From PS1 clade bacterium (GTDB lineage Bacteria; Pseudomonadota; Alphaproteobacteria; RS24): a stretch of DNA of 13,664 bases. Positions 1-7,589 of this stretch are shown here, in pieces. The stretch lies in contig JADHOK010000027.1 of assembly GCA_016779015.1 (NCBI GenBank), positions 1 to 13,664 of the forward strand, read 5' to 3'. Both the position numbers and the translations under genes were made by a program. How positions within the stretch are numbered: position 1 is the stretch's first letter; each line of letters opens with the position of its first letter. The notes under the pieces were generated by a model. That model saw only the letters and a list, made by a program, of their open reading frames with translations. It ran no database searches and had not been told where the DNA came from.

Positions 1-73
1 TCAGCGCGCTATAGGGGTTTCGATAGGCGCGTAAAAGAATTTCAGATGTTTCACAGTCCACTCGTCTGTGCCG
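1..73. other. Non-coding tail downstream of dnaE2; nothing assignable
   Basis: These bases follow the dnaE2 stop codon, in the direction of minus-strand transcription. On the minus strand a short GTG-started frame of 17 codons ends in TGA exactly at base 1, but it has no clear ribosome site and matches nothing I know. A 5-bp inverted repeat, CACAG (52-56) and CTGTG (66-70), has a 9-base loop and no adjacent T run, so it does not qualify as an intrinsic terminator. I cannot say where the mutasome transcript ends. Confidence 0.4.
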
Positions 74-3000
74 CTATTCGCCGCGAAAGGCCATTTCGCG
101 CGGCGTTTTTCTTCCGGTTTGGCGTTTTGGCCGCAGTACTTTCGGCAAATGCGCTGTCGAGTCCATACCGTGTTGCGCCGTCAGCTGCAGTAATTCAGAT
201 GAAATATCATGCAGCCGCTCGGCCACCACATGCACGACAATGCCGCTGCGCTGCACGCGCCCTTCAATACGCATCAACCGCGCACCAATGGTGACGCGGC
301 GATAGCGCTCAAACCGGTCGGGCCAAACCACAATATTGCCATTGCCGGTTTCGTCCTCCAGCGTCAGAAACACCACGCCCTTTGCACTGCCCGGGCGCTG
401 TCGGCAAATCACCAGACCGGCAATGCTCACGCGCTTGCCGTTCGGCGCGTCTTGCAATATGCGAAGCGGCTGCACATGCTCGGCCGCCAGCCCGTCGCGT
501 AGAAAAGCCATTGGATGATTTTTCAGCGACAGGCGCAGGCTCGCATAATCCTCCAACACCTCCATGCCCGGCGGCAATGTCGGCAGGGGCGCGTGCTCGT
601 CTTCAGCAACCGCCGGCGAAACGCCCTGCCCGTCAAATAACGGTAGGCTGGGCGCTTTGTTTTCCGGCGCCAACGCGCGCACCGCCCATAAAGCCTGACG
701 GCGCGACAACCCAAGCGCGGCAAAGGCATCGGCCCGCGCCAGCCTTTCCAGTGTCGCCACACCAACGCCGCTGCGCGCCGCACAATCGGCGACACTGTCA
801 AACGCCCCGCTTTGATAGCGCGCCGCCACCAACGCCTCGGCATCGGCGCGCAACAGGCCGGTAATCTGATTGAAGCCGAGGCGCAATGCGATAGTCTCCG
901 TGCCATCCGCCAGTTTGGTGGCTTCCAAGTCAGCCTCGGCGTCGGAGGCATTAATGCAGACCGGCAAAGCGGTGACACCCTGCCGCCGCGCCTCGCCGAC
1001 CAATTGCGCCGGCGCGTAAAACCCCATGGGCTGGCTGTTGATGAGGGCGGCGCAAAACGCCGCCGGATAATGATGCTTCAGCCAGGCCGAGACATAGACC
1101 AGCAGCGCAAAACTGGCGGCGTGGCTTTCGGGAAAACCATATTCGCCAAAACCCTCAATTTGTTTGAAACAACGCTCGGCAAAATCGCGCTCATAGCCGC
1201 GCGCCACCATGCCATCGACCAGCCGCATGCCGAACTCGTGAATTATGCCGGTCTTGCGAAAAGTCGCCATGGCGCGGCGCAACCGGTCGGCCTCGGCGGG
1301 CGTAAAACCGGCAGCGACAATAGCGATACGCATGGCTTGCTCTTGAAACAATGGCACACCCAGCGTCTTGCCCAACACTTCCTCTAACTCCTCGGAGGGA
1401 AACTCCACCGGCTCCTCGCCATTGCGGCGGCGCAAATAGGGATGCACCATATCGCCCTGAATAGGCCCCGGGCGAACAATCGCCACCTCCACCACAAGGT
1501 CGTAAAAATCACGCGGCTTTAAGCGCGGCAGCATATTCATCTGCGCCCGGCTCTCGACCTGAAACACGCCGATAGATTCGGCGCGGCACAGCATGTCATA
1601 AACCGCGCTATCCTCGGCCGGCACATCAGCCAGCTCGTAAACCTCGCTATGATGCGCCGCGATGAGATCGAAACTGCGGCGAATGGCCGACAACATGCCG
1701 AGCGCCAGCACGTCGATTTTCAGCATGCCCAGCGCATCGAGATCGTCCTTATCCCATTCGATAAACGTGCGGTCATCCATCGCCGCATTGCCGATCGGCA
1801 CCAGCGTATCAAGCCGCTCATTGGTGATTACAAAACCGCCAACATGTTGCGACAAATGACGCGGAAAGCCGATGAGTTGCGCGGCCAAAGCCAGCGTGGC
1901 GGTGACGCCCGGCGTGTCGGGGTCGAGCCCCGCTTCAATGACATGCGCGCGCGGCGGCGGCTTTGACCCACCACCCCAATTCAAGGCCAGCAGCGCCGAG
2001 GCAACATCGCCCGACAATCCCATCACTTTGGCAACTTCGCGCACGGCGGAGCGCGCACGATAGGTGATGACCGTGGCCGCTATGCCGGCGCGCTCGCGGC
2101 CGTATTTTTGATAAATATACTGGATGACTTCTTCGCGCCGCTCGTGTTCAAAATCGATATCAATATCGGGCGGCTCGTTGCGCTCGGCCGATATGAAGCG
2201 CTCAAACAGCAAGTCGAGGCGGCTCGGGTCCACCGCCGTCACGCCGATGCAATAACACACCGCCGAATTAGCCGCGCTGCCGCGTCCCTGACAAAGAATG
2301 CGTTTGGCGCGTGCAAAGCGCACAAGGTCGTGCACGGTGAGGAAATACGGCGCGTAATCGAGCTGTTTGATGAGTTGCAATTCGTGCCGGATGAGCTTGT
2401 CGAGCTTTTCGGGCACGCCGTCGGGAAAGCGCTCATGCGCGCCGTCCCAAGCCAGCTTTTCCAGCAGCTCCTGTGGGCTCAACTCGCGGTCAAACGCGTC
2501 TTCGGGATATTGATAAGCCAGCTCGTCGAGCGAGAAATTGCACGCCGCCAGAACCTTATCAATATTGGCCAGCGCCTGCGGATAGTCAGCGAACAGACGC
2601 TGCGCCTCGACCAACGGCTTTAAGTACCGCTCGGCATTGGCGGCGAGGCGATAGCCTGCCTCATCGAGGCGCACATGCTGGCGAATACACGACACCACAT
2701 CTTGCAAAGGGCGGCGCTCCGGGGCGTGATAAAGCGGGTCAAAACCGGCCAGCAGCGCAGCACCGGCCCAGTCAGCCAGCGCCGCAATCTCGCCAAATCG
2801 TTTTTTGTCATCGGCCCCGTAAAGCGGCACCAGCAGCGCATAGACATGCCGTGTCGCCGCCGTCAATTGCCCCAGCGTCTCGCCAAAACGCGGCTCTAAA
2901 CGCAAAGGCGGCACAGCGAGCCAACACAAAGAAGCGTGCCGCGCCAGCCCCAGCACATCGTCAATGGTGAGCAGGCATTGGCCTTTTGCGCCGCGCCGAT

Positions 3001-3295
3001 TGGCCTGTGTCAGGCATTGCGACAAGGCCCCATAGGCCGCGCGGTCGCTCGGATAGGCGATAACCTCAAAGCCGCATTGGGTGACCAGACGCGCGCCGGG
3101 CAGATAACGCACCCCTGCTTCGCGCGCCGCTATATGCCCACGCACCACACCGGCCAGCGTGTTGCGGTCGGCCAAACCGATGGCGCGATAGCCGAAAGCC
3201 GCCGCGGTCTCGACCATTTCCTGCGGGTGCGATGCGCCGTGCAGAAAACTGAAATTGGATTGCGCCGCCAATTCGGCAAAGTCATGCGCCGCCAT
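74..3295 (-). CDS. dnaE2: Error-prone DNA polymerase DnaE2 (mutasome polymerase subunit)
   Basis: This is a C-family (DnaE-type) polymerase that extends DNA past lesions during SOS mutagenesis, acting with ImuA and ImuB. The product has 1073 residues, normal for DnaE2. A PHP-type domain occupies about residues 5-200. Its first motif reads AAQSNFSFLHG where replicative alpha subunits have the HxD/S metal-binding form, as is usual for DnaE2. The palm carries PPDIDIDF at 375-382; D379 and D381 correspond to E. coli D401 and D403, and D528 in KID to D555. SQHVGGF is at 483-489. An OB fold lies at about 955-1030 (SIAGLVICRQRPGSAKG, then WPDRFERYRR). SLPLF at 883-887 looks clamp-motif-like but is common in this family. 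I place the start at MAAHDFAEL, preceded by AGGCAGG. The frame stays open to 3622, but that part lies inside imuB and is unlike DnaE2. The start is 28 bases after the imuB stop. Confidence 0.96.
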   Translation of the reverse strand: MAAHDFAELAAQSNFSFLHGASHPQEMVETAAAFGYRAIGLADRNTLAGVVRGHIAAREAGVRYLPGARLVTQCGFEVIAYPSDRAAYGALSQCLTQANRRGAKGQCLLTIDDVLGLARHASLCWLAVPPLRLEPRFGETLGQLTAATRHVYALLVPLYGADDKKRFGEIAALADWAGAALLAGFDPLYHAPERRPLQDVVSCIRQHVRLDEAGYRLAANAERYLKPLVEAQRLFADYPQALANIDKVLAACNFSLDELAYQYPEDAFDRELSPQELLEKLAWDGAHERFPDGVPEKLDKLIRHELQLIKQLDYAPYFLTVHDLVRFARAKRILCQGRGSAANSAVCYCIGVTAVDPSRLDLLFERFISAERNEPPDIDIDFEHERREEVIQYIYQKYGRERAGIAATVITYRARSAVREVAKVMGLSGDVASALLALNWGGGSKPPPRAHVIEAGLDPDTPGVTATLALAAQLIGFPRHLSQHVGGFVITNERLDTLVPIGNAAMDDRTFIEWDKDDLDALGMLKIDVLALGMLSAIRRSFDLIAAHHSEVYELADVPAEDSAVYDMLCRAESIGVFQVESRAQMNMLPRLKPRDFYDLVVEVAIVRPGPIQGDMVHPYLRRRNGEEPVEFPSEELEEVLGKTLGVPLFQEQAMRIAIVAAGFTPAEADRLRRAMATFRKTGIIHEFGMRLVDGMVARGYERDFAERCFKQIEGFGEYGFPESHAASFALLVYVSAWLKHHYPAAFCAALINSQPMGFYAPAQLVGEARRQGVTALPVCINASDAEADLEATKLADGTETIALRLGFNQITGLLRADAEALVAARYQSGAFDSVADCAARSGVGVATLERLARADAFAALGLSRRQALWAVRALAPENKAPSLPLFDGQGVSPAVAEDEHAPLPTLPPGMEVLEDYASLRLSLKNHPMAFLRDGLAAEHVQPLRILQDAPNGKRVSIAGLVICRQRPGSAKGVVFLTLEDETGNGNIVVWPDRFERYRRVTIGARLMRIEGRVQRSGIVVHVVAERLHDISSELLQLTAQHGMDSTAHLPKVLRPKRQTGRKTPREMAFRGE

Positions 3296-3323
3296 CACGC
3301 CATCCTGCCTCTTGGGGCCCGCC

Positions 3324-5039
3324 TCATGGGAAAACCCCGTGCATGAACCAGCGCGGCGGTTGCTGCGGCGGGTCGGTTTCACGGTCATATTCACGGTCGT
3401 AAAGCCCGTCGCGGTAAATCCAGAAGCGGTGTCCTTGTGTGTCTTCGATACGATAATAATCGCGTGTGCGAGTGTTATGCCCGCCGCTCTCACCCGGGCT
3501 TTGGCCGACAAAACGGCTCCACCATTCAGGGCCGATGCGCTCGGGGCCATAAGCGCTGGTGACCTCGTGCAGCACACGACGCCAGCGAACACGATAAGGC
3601 GCGCCTTCGGGGATTTCGGCAATCACCTCAATCGGCTCGGGCGCGCACAGCATAAAAAGCGGCCGCGTCGTCGCTTCAATCGGCGTCGGCGTGGCGTCAT
3701 CGGCGGGCCGCGCTTGCGCCTCCAGCACCGAAACGAAACGCACGGCGCGCTCGGGAATATATGAGGCGTGCGGCACTGCCTGCACCACCACTTGCGCGCC
3801 AAGGCGGCTTATCAGTCGGTCGTATAGACCGCCCAAAGCGGCTATCGGTGCGCTTTTATACAGGCGACGGCTCAAGCTGATATCGGCCTGCGGCGCGGTA
3901 ACAGCCGTTGTGCGCGCCGCCACCAATTGCAATTGCTCAATGCCGTAACCGGTATCGAGCCCGCCCGCGCCATTTGAAAGCCGCGTCAGACGCTCCTCGA
4001 ACAGCCGCACCATATGGCGGGCATCGGCTGAGGGATGCGCCAACGGCAGTGCCAGCGCCAGCATCACATTATCCGAGCGCGTCAGCGCCAAATCGAGCCG
4101 CTGCGCGCCCTGCCCCGACGCCTGTAATTGCGCCGCAAGCTCGTCGCACATCTCAGCGATGAGCATTGCCAACGCCTCGGTTTGCGTCACCCCTTGCGGC
4201 AGATTTTTGCGCGCCAGAAATCGCGGCGGCGGCAGATACGGGTTCAGGCTCTCACCCGCCTGCCCCAAAGCCTGCTCCAGACGCAGTACCGGCTCGGGGC
4301 CGAAACGCCGCGTCAGGTCAGCGCGCGGAAACCGCGCCAGTGCCGCCACCGTGTCGAGGCCGAGGCGTTGGCACAAATCAATATGCGTGTGCTTGAGACG
4401 CAGTGCCGCCGGCGGCAGGCGCAGCACCGCTTCAGCATCCTGACCTTGCGGCACAATGCTCAACTTGGTCGGCGAAAACCGCGCCAGCCCCCAAGCCGCA
4501 CCAATGCTGCCGGCAATGGCCGCGCGCATGGTGATACCGCGCGTGTCGCGATAAGCGGCCAATCGTGCCGCAATATCTTCCAGCATGGCTCTTTCGCCGC
4601 CAAATAAATGGGCGCAGCCACTGACATCCAGCAACAGACCATAATCGGTCAACCCGTCAGCCGTTTCGGGCGACGTGTCCTCGCCGATCCATGGCGTGTA
4701 GCGTTGCAGCCAGTAAGCGCATTTTTGCAAGCGCGCCGCCGCATCCTGCGGCGCGGCCATGGCGGTTTGCACATCCGGCACCAGCGCGCGCGCATCAGGC
4801 AGGGTCATGGCCGGATACAGTCCGGCTTTACCCGCCGCGGCATTGAGCCCGACCAGACGTTGCGCGTTTTTGTGCATATCGATAAGTGCGAAAGGTTGCG
4901 TTGCGTCGTAATCAGCGCGACTGGTCTCGGCCGCCCAATGCGGAAACCATAGGGCGATAATGCGCCGACCTGTCACCGCATTTGTCGCTGAAGCTGTACG
5001 CAGAGGCTCTTGTGGCTTGGGGGGAAGCGATGACGACAT
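3324..5039 (-). CDS. imuB: ImuB, Y-family polymerase-like mutasome adaptor
   Basis: ImuB is a catalytically inactive relative of Y-family polymerases. It acts as the hub of the mutasome by binding the beta sliding clamp, ImuA and DnaE2. The product has 571 residues. The N-terminal fold starts at RRIIALWFPHW (25-35), where active Y-family enzymes carry a catalytic aspartate; none is present here. LLLDVSGCAHLFGGE (135-149) is a typical ImuB signature. Helix-hairpin-helix and little-finger regions follow up to about 375. A candidate clamp-binding segment is QADISL (384-389); QLQLV (369-373) is another. IPERAVRF (428-435) and a C-terminal domain rich in W, R and Y (about 460-571) are also ImuB-like. 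I chose the start MSSSLPPK, preceded by CAGGG. The frame extends 45 codons further, into the 3' end of imuA, and that part is not ImuB-like. The gene begins 10 bases after the imuA stop. Confidence 0.95.
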   Translation of the reverse strand: MSSSLPPKPQEPLRTASATNAVTGRRIIALWFPHWAAETSRADYDATQPFALIDMHKNAQRLVGLNAAAGKAGLYPAMTLPDARALVPDVQTAMAAPQDAAARLQKCAYWLQRYTPWIGEDTSPETADGLTDYGLLLDVSGCAHLFGGERAMLEDIAARLAAYRDTRGITMRAAIAGSIGAAWGLARFSPTKLSIVPQGQDAEAVLRLPPAALRLKHTHIDLCQRLGLDTVAALARFPRADLTRRFGPEPVLRLEQALGQAGESLNPYLPPPRFLARKNLPQGVTQTEALAMLIAEMCDELAAQLQASGQGAQRLDLALTRSDNVMLALALPLAHPSADARHMVRLFEERLTRLSNGAGGLDTGYGIEQLQLVAARTTAVTAPQADISLSRRLYKSAPIAALGGLYDRLISRLGAQVVVQAVPHASYIPERAVRFVSVLEAQARPADDATPTPIEATTRPLFMLCAPEPIEVIAEIPEGAPYRVRWRRVLHEVTSAYGPERIGPEWWSRFVGQSPGESGGHNTRTRDYYRIEDTQGHRFWIYRDGLYDREYDRETDPPQQPPRWFMHGVFP

Positions 5040-5049
5040 GGGACCCTGC

Positions 5050-5844
5050 TTAAATGGCGCGCCGCAAAAGCGGCACAAGATTTGACGTCTGCACTTCCTC
5101 AAGCGGTACTGATTGTGACGCATGAGAGCGCTGCGGATAGACCGTCCATCCACTAACAGGCGGCGGTATGTCATAAGCCAGTCGCAATTTTTCGAGTTTC
5201 ACCTGCCAGCCCTGCCCGGGCATGGCGGCGATGCGCCAGCGCGTGGTCGCTGCCGATGCACCGGTGCGCCCCAGCGCCAACAGCACCGGTCGCTCGGCCG
5301 CACGGGCGGCCAGAGACAGGCGACGGCTATAAGTGAAATCGGGGGCCGCTTCGGAGCTGGCGAGCAGACTGCAACCGACAGCGGCGCATGTAAGCGCCTG
5401 CTCGCCGGCCCATAAAAGATCGGGCATGGTAACGCCATCGAGATAGACCAGCTGGTGCGCCGACAAACCATGCGCCGCCAAAGCCGGTGCATAAGGCTGG
5501 CCACCATCGCGCACGGCGGCGTGGGTTTGGCCATAAAGCAGCACATCGTCCGCTTCGCCGTTTTGTAAAAACCGCGCTGCCAGCCGGTGTGCGAAACCCA
5601 GAACCGCCGCCATATCAGCGGCGCTTTCCGCGGCAATCTCATGCACTCCGCCGCTCGGCAGACCGGCTTGTTCAACATGCGCGGTGAAATAAGCGTCAAT
5701 CTCGCCAAAACCGGTGGTGATACAAGCGCCGCGCTGCAGCACCGGTTCGTGCTGCATCACCAGCTTTTGCAAGCGTTTCAGCTTGTGCTGCTGTTGGGCG
5801 TCCTTCGCCTGTTTGGGCAGAGCGTTTTGCATCTCTCCGAGCAT
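5050..5844 (-). CDS. imuA: ImuA, RecA/SulA-like mutasome accessory protein
   Basis: ImuA is the first gene of the DNA-damage-inducible mutasome operon. It is a RecA-fold protein required with ImuB and DnaE2 for induced mutagenesis. The product has 264 residues. The landmark GLPSGGVHEI (61-70) sits where RecA has its Walker A loop but lacks the GK[ST] needed for normal nucleotide binding, as is usual in ImuA. It is followed by an ImuA-like helix (ADMAAVLGFAHRLAARFL) and a beta strand DVLLYGQ. TRWRIAAMPGQGW (201-213) lies near the C-terminus. The first 30 residues are charged and probably helical. Two starts are possible: M1 at 5844, preceded by AAAGAG, and M5 (MQNALPK) preceded by GGAGAG. Both put the ribosome site very close to the ATG. 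The promoter and LexA box lie just upstream. Confidence 0.93.
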   Translation of the reverse strand: MLGEMQNALPKQAKDAQQQHKLKRLQKLVMQHEPVLQRGACITTGFGEIDAYFTAHVEQAGLPSGGVHEIAAESAADMAAVLGFAHRLAARFLQNGEADDVLLYGQTHAAVRDGGQPYAPALAAHGLSAHQLVYLDGVTMPDLLWAGEQALTCAAVGCSLLASSEAAPDFTYSRRLSLAARAAERPVLLALGRTGASAATTRWRIAAMPGQGWQVKLEKLRLAYDIPPPVSGWTVYPQRSHASQSVPLEEVQTSNLVPLLRRAI

Positions 5845-5860
5845 CTCTTTTGCATTATTT

Positions 5861-5875
5861 GTTCTTGTTTTGTTC
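5861..5875 (-). promoter_or_regulatory. LexA (SOS) box of the imuA-imuB-dnaE2 operon
   Basis: The plus strand reads GTTC TTGTTTT GTTC, an exact GTTC-N7-GTTC direct repeat, which is the established alphaproteobacterial LexA operator. It lies 17 bases upstream of the imuA start and overlaps the -10 element, so bound LexA would block RNA polymerase. Two more half-sites, both GAAC, occur at 5884-5887 and 5905-5908; their spacing does not match the consensus. Confidence 0.9.
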
Positions 5876-5900
5876 TAAAATGCGAACATCCAAGAGTCAA
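5872..5900 (-). promoter_or_regulatory. Sigma70-type promoter of the mutasome operon
   Basis: Read on the minus strand, a -35 element TTGACT (5900-5895) and a -10 element TAGAAC (5877-5872) are separated by exactly 17 bases. Initiation is expected near 5865, giving a leader of about 20 bases before the imuA ATG. The promoter lies in the 75-base gap after the methyltransferase gene. No terminator is visible between that gene and imuA, so low read-through is possible. Confidence 0.75.
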
Positions 5901-5919
5901 GCGAGAACACTCAAAAGCG

Positions 5920-6540
5920 CTATTTTATGGTCGCGGCGCCCCAATATGTATAGCCGAGGATTTTCGGTGTGCTGGGCACATACATTTGGTCGAGATCGGT
6001 GATGCTGAAACCACCCTCTTCAATGAGACGCGGAATTTCGCGGTTCATATTGCAACCGCCGGCGATTTTACCCCAAGCGCCATTGAGGCGGTTTTGCCAT
6101 TTGGCCACCGCTGCATCAGGCGCTTTGCCGTGTTCGGAGAAAATCAGCTTGCCGCCCGGCTTCAAAACGCGGCGCATATTCTGCATCGCTTTCAATGTGC
6201 CGGGAATGGTGCATAGCGTATAGGTGAGCAACACCGTATCGACGCTATTATCGTCAAGCGGGATTTCCTCGCCCGGCAGGTCGATGAACTCGACGTCAAA
6301 CGGCACTTGTTCGGCCAGAGGTTTGGCACGCGCCACCATATCCGGTGCCGGTTCCAGCCCGAACACCATATCGACTTTTTTAGGGTCGTAAAATTCCAGA
6401 TTGTGACCCGTGCCCATGCCGACTTCCAGCACCCGGCCTTCGCATTGCGGCACAACTTTTTCGCGCTGTTTTGAAATCGGCTTGGTGCCGCAGGCAGCGC
6501 CGATAAAACGCGGTAGAATATATTTGTCGTAAAAGCCCAT
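5920..6540 (-). CDS. Class I SAM-dependent methyltransferase (METTL7/UbiE-like)
   Basis: The 206-residue product is a compact Rossmann-fold methyltransferase. Motif I is VLEVGMGTGHNLEFY (37-51). The acidic SAM-ribose strand is FGLEPAPDMVARA (60-72). Motif II is VDTVLLTYTLCTI (100-112), and LKPGGKLIFSEHG (126-138) follows. The C-terminal part (EHGKAPD, KWQNRLN, AWGKIAGGC, NREI) resembles the METTL7/TMT1 branch, whose animal members methylate thiols. That similarity is from memory and does not fix a substrate; quinone or lipid substrates are also possible. The start is MGFYDKYI, preceded by GGGAGAG at good spacing; the frame extends 12 codons further. It lies 62 bases downstream of ilvE on the same strand without a visible terminator, so the two may share a transcript. 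It is probably not part of the SOS operon, which has its own promoter. Confidence 0.85.
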   Translation of the reverse strand: MGFYDKYILPRFIGAACGTKPISKQREKVVPQCEGRVLEVGMGTGHNLEFYDPKKVDMVFGLEPAPDMVARAKPLAEQVPFDVEFIDLPGEEIPLDDNSVDTVLLTYTLCTIPGTLKAMQNMRRVLKPGGKLIFSEHGKAPDAAVAKWQNRLNGAWGKIAGGCNMNREIPRLIEEGGFSITDLDQMYVPSTPKILGYTYWGAATIK

Positions 6541-6602
6541 AACGCTCTCCCTACTCATCTTGGGAAAGCGTGGCACAAAACCATCAAGATTTGAAGGCCG
6601 AT

Positions 6603-7472
6603 TTAGCTGCTGACCAGCGCCGTATAATCATCCATCAGATTTTTGGATATGTCGGTCGGGGTGAATTTATACGGGCCGATTTCCGACACCGGTGTCACTT
6701 CCGCCGCGGTGCCGGTGATGAAGCATTCGGAAAAGCCTTCCATCTCCTCGGGCATTATGGCGCGCTCGACAATCTCATGGCCGCGCGCTTCGGCCAGGCC
6801 GATAACGGTGCGCCGCGTAATGCCGTCGAGAAAACAATCCGGCGTCGGCGTGTGGATGACGCCATTATCGATGAAGAAAACATTGGCACCGGTCGCCTCG
6901 GCCACCTGCCCGCGCCAGTCGAGCATCATCGCATCGGCATAGCCTTTTCTTTCGGCTTCGTGCTTGGACAGGGTGCAAATCATATACAAGCCCGCCGCTT
7001 TTGCGTGGCACGGCGCGGTGTCGGGCGATGGGCGACGATATTTGGCGAGGTCGAGGCGAATGCCTTTGAGGCGTTCCGCAGGGTCGAAATAAGACGGCCA
7101 TTCCCACGCCGCAACGGCGACATTGATACGGTTTTGCTGGGCTGAGACGCCCATCATCTCGCTGCCGCGCCAAGCGACGGGGCGGATATAACCATCAGTC
7201 AGACCATTGGCTTCCAGCGTTTCAATGCAGGCCGCGTCAATTTCATCAATCGAATAAGGTAGCTCAAAGCCCAGCTCGCGGGCCGAATAAGCAAGCCGCT
7301 CTGTGTGTTCGCGCAGTTTGAAAATCGTCCCATTATAAGCGCGTTCGCCCTCAAAAACGCACGAGCCGTAATGCAGCCCATGCGTCAGCACATGCACTTT
7401 GGTCTCGGCCCATGGCGACATCTCGCAATTCATCCAGATGAACCCGTCTCGTTGGTCGAAAGCTATGCTCAT
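6603..7472 (-). CDS. ilvE: Branched-chain amino acid aminotransferase IlvE
   Basis: This fold-type IV PLP enzyme interconverts valine, leucine or isoleucine with their 2-oxo acids, using glutamate/2-oxoglutarate. It is the last step of branched-chain amino acid synthesis, in the cytoplasm. The product has 289 residues, near the normal size for the family. The PLP-binding lysine is K158 in CHAKAAGLY and the cofactor glutamate is E192 in EATGANVFF, matching E. coli K159 and E193. HGLHYGSCVFEGERAY (31-46), YIRPVAWRG (95-103) and ITGTAAEVTPV (252-262) are class IV signatures. The start is preceded by GGGGGA at good spacing. The gene diverges from the MarR-type gene, sharing a 117-base control region with it. 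D-amino acid or aminodeoxychorismate enzymes of the same fold are less likely given the close match to the IlvE pattern. Confidence 0.95.
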   Translation of the reverse strand: MSIAFDQRDGFIWMNCEMSPWAETKVHVLTHGLHYGSCVFEGERAYNGTIFKLREHTERLAYSARELGFELPYSIDEIDAACIETLEANGLTDGYIRPVAWRGSEMMGVSAQQNRINVAVAAWEWPSYFDPAERLKGIRLDLAKYRRPSPDTAPCHAKAAGLYMICTLSKHEAERKGYADAMMLDWRGQVAEATGANVFFIDNGVIHTPTPDCFLDGITRRTVIGLAEARGHEIVERAIMPEEMEGFSECFITGTAAEVTPVSEIGPYKFTPTDISKNLMDDYTALVSS

Positions 7473-7495
7473 TAAATATCCCCCGCGCCGTCATA

Positions 7496-7525
7496 TTGAC
7501 GCCGTATATTTCGTGCTAGGATTAT
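7496..7525 (+). promoter_or_regulatory. Possible promoter of the MarR-response regulator-kinase operon
   Basis: On the plus strand TTGACG (7496-7501) is followed after 18 bases by GATTAT (7520-7525), a four-of-six match to TATAAT. An alternative -10 is GATAAT (7533-7538), which lacks a good -35. In either case the element overlaps the dyad and the -10 region of the ilvE promoter. The two promoters face each other, so they should compete. Confidence 0.4.
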
Positions 7526-7547
7526 CAGTGAAGATAATTTATGTCAA
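7519..7547 (-). promoter_or_regulatory. Predicted ilvE promoter
   Basis: On the minus strand TTGACA (7547-7542) is a perfect -35 element, followed after 17 bases by TAATCC (7524-7519) as -10. Initiation near 7512 would give a leader of about 40 bases. The spacer and the first bases of the -10 are covered by the 18-bp dyad at 7521-7538, so a protein bound there would interfere with this promoter. Confidence 0.65.
7521..7538. promoter_or_regulatory. 18-bp perfect dyad, candidate operator for the MarR-type regulator
   Basis: ATTATC (7521-7526), AGTGAA, then GATAAT (7533-7538) form a perfect 6-6-6 inverted repeat. MarR dimers typically bind palindromes of this size in the divergent region beside their own gene. 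Its place inside both promoter candidates suggests autoregulation and control of ilvE. That this regulator binds it is an inference. Confidence 0.55.
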
Positions 7548-7589
7548 CAACACTGACCCTTTTTGGGCCGCCCTTGAATTGAGCGCAGC

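Noticed and set aside
52..70. CACAG/CTGTG inverted repeat as a dnaE2 terminator
   Set aside because: The stem is only 5 bp with a 9-base loop and no adjacent T run.
812..1387. 191-codon plus-strand frame antisense to dnaE2
   Set aside because: No family resemblance; DnaE2 motifs on the minus strand cover the region.
3296..3622. Extension of the dnaE2 frame by 109 codons upstream
   Set aside because: It lies inside the 3' end of imuB, has low-complexity composition unlike DnaE2, and the family N-terminus begins at MAAHDFAEL.
5911..5928. Short AAAAGCGCT-like palindrome as a terminator after the methyltransferase gene
   Set aside because: It overlaps the gene's stop, has almost no loop and lacks a strong GC stem.
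5587..6216. 209-codon plus-strand frame across imuA and the methyltransferase
   Set aside because: It runs through the LexA box and promoter and is antisense to two well-supported genes.
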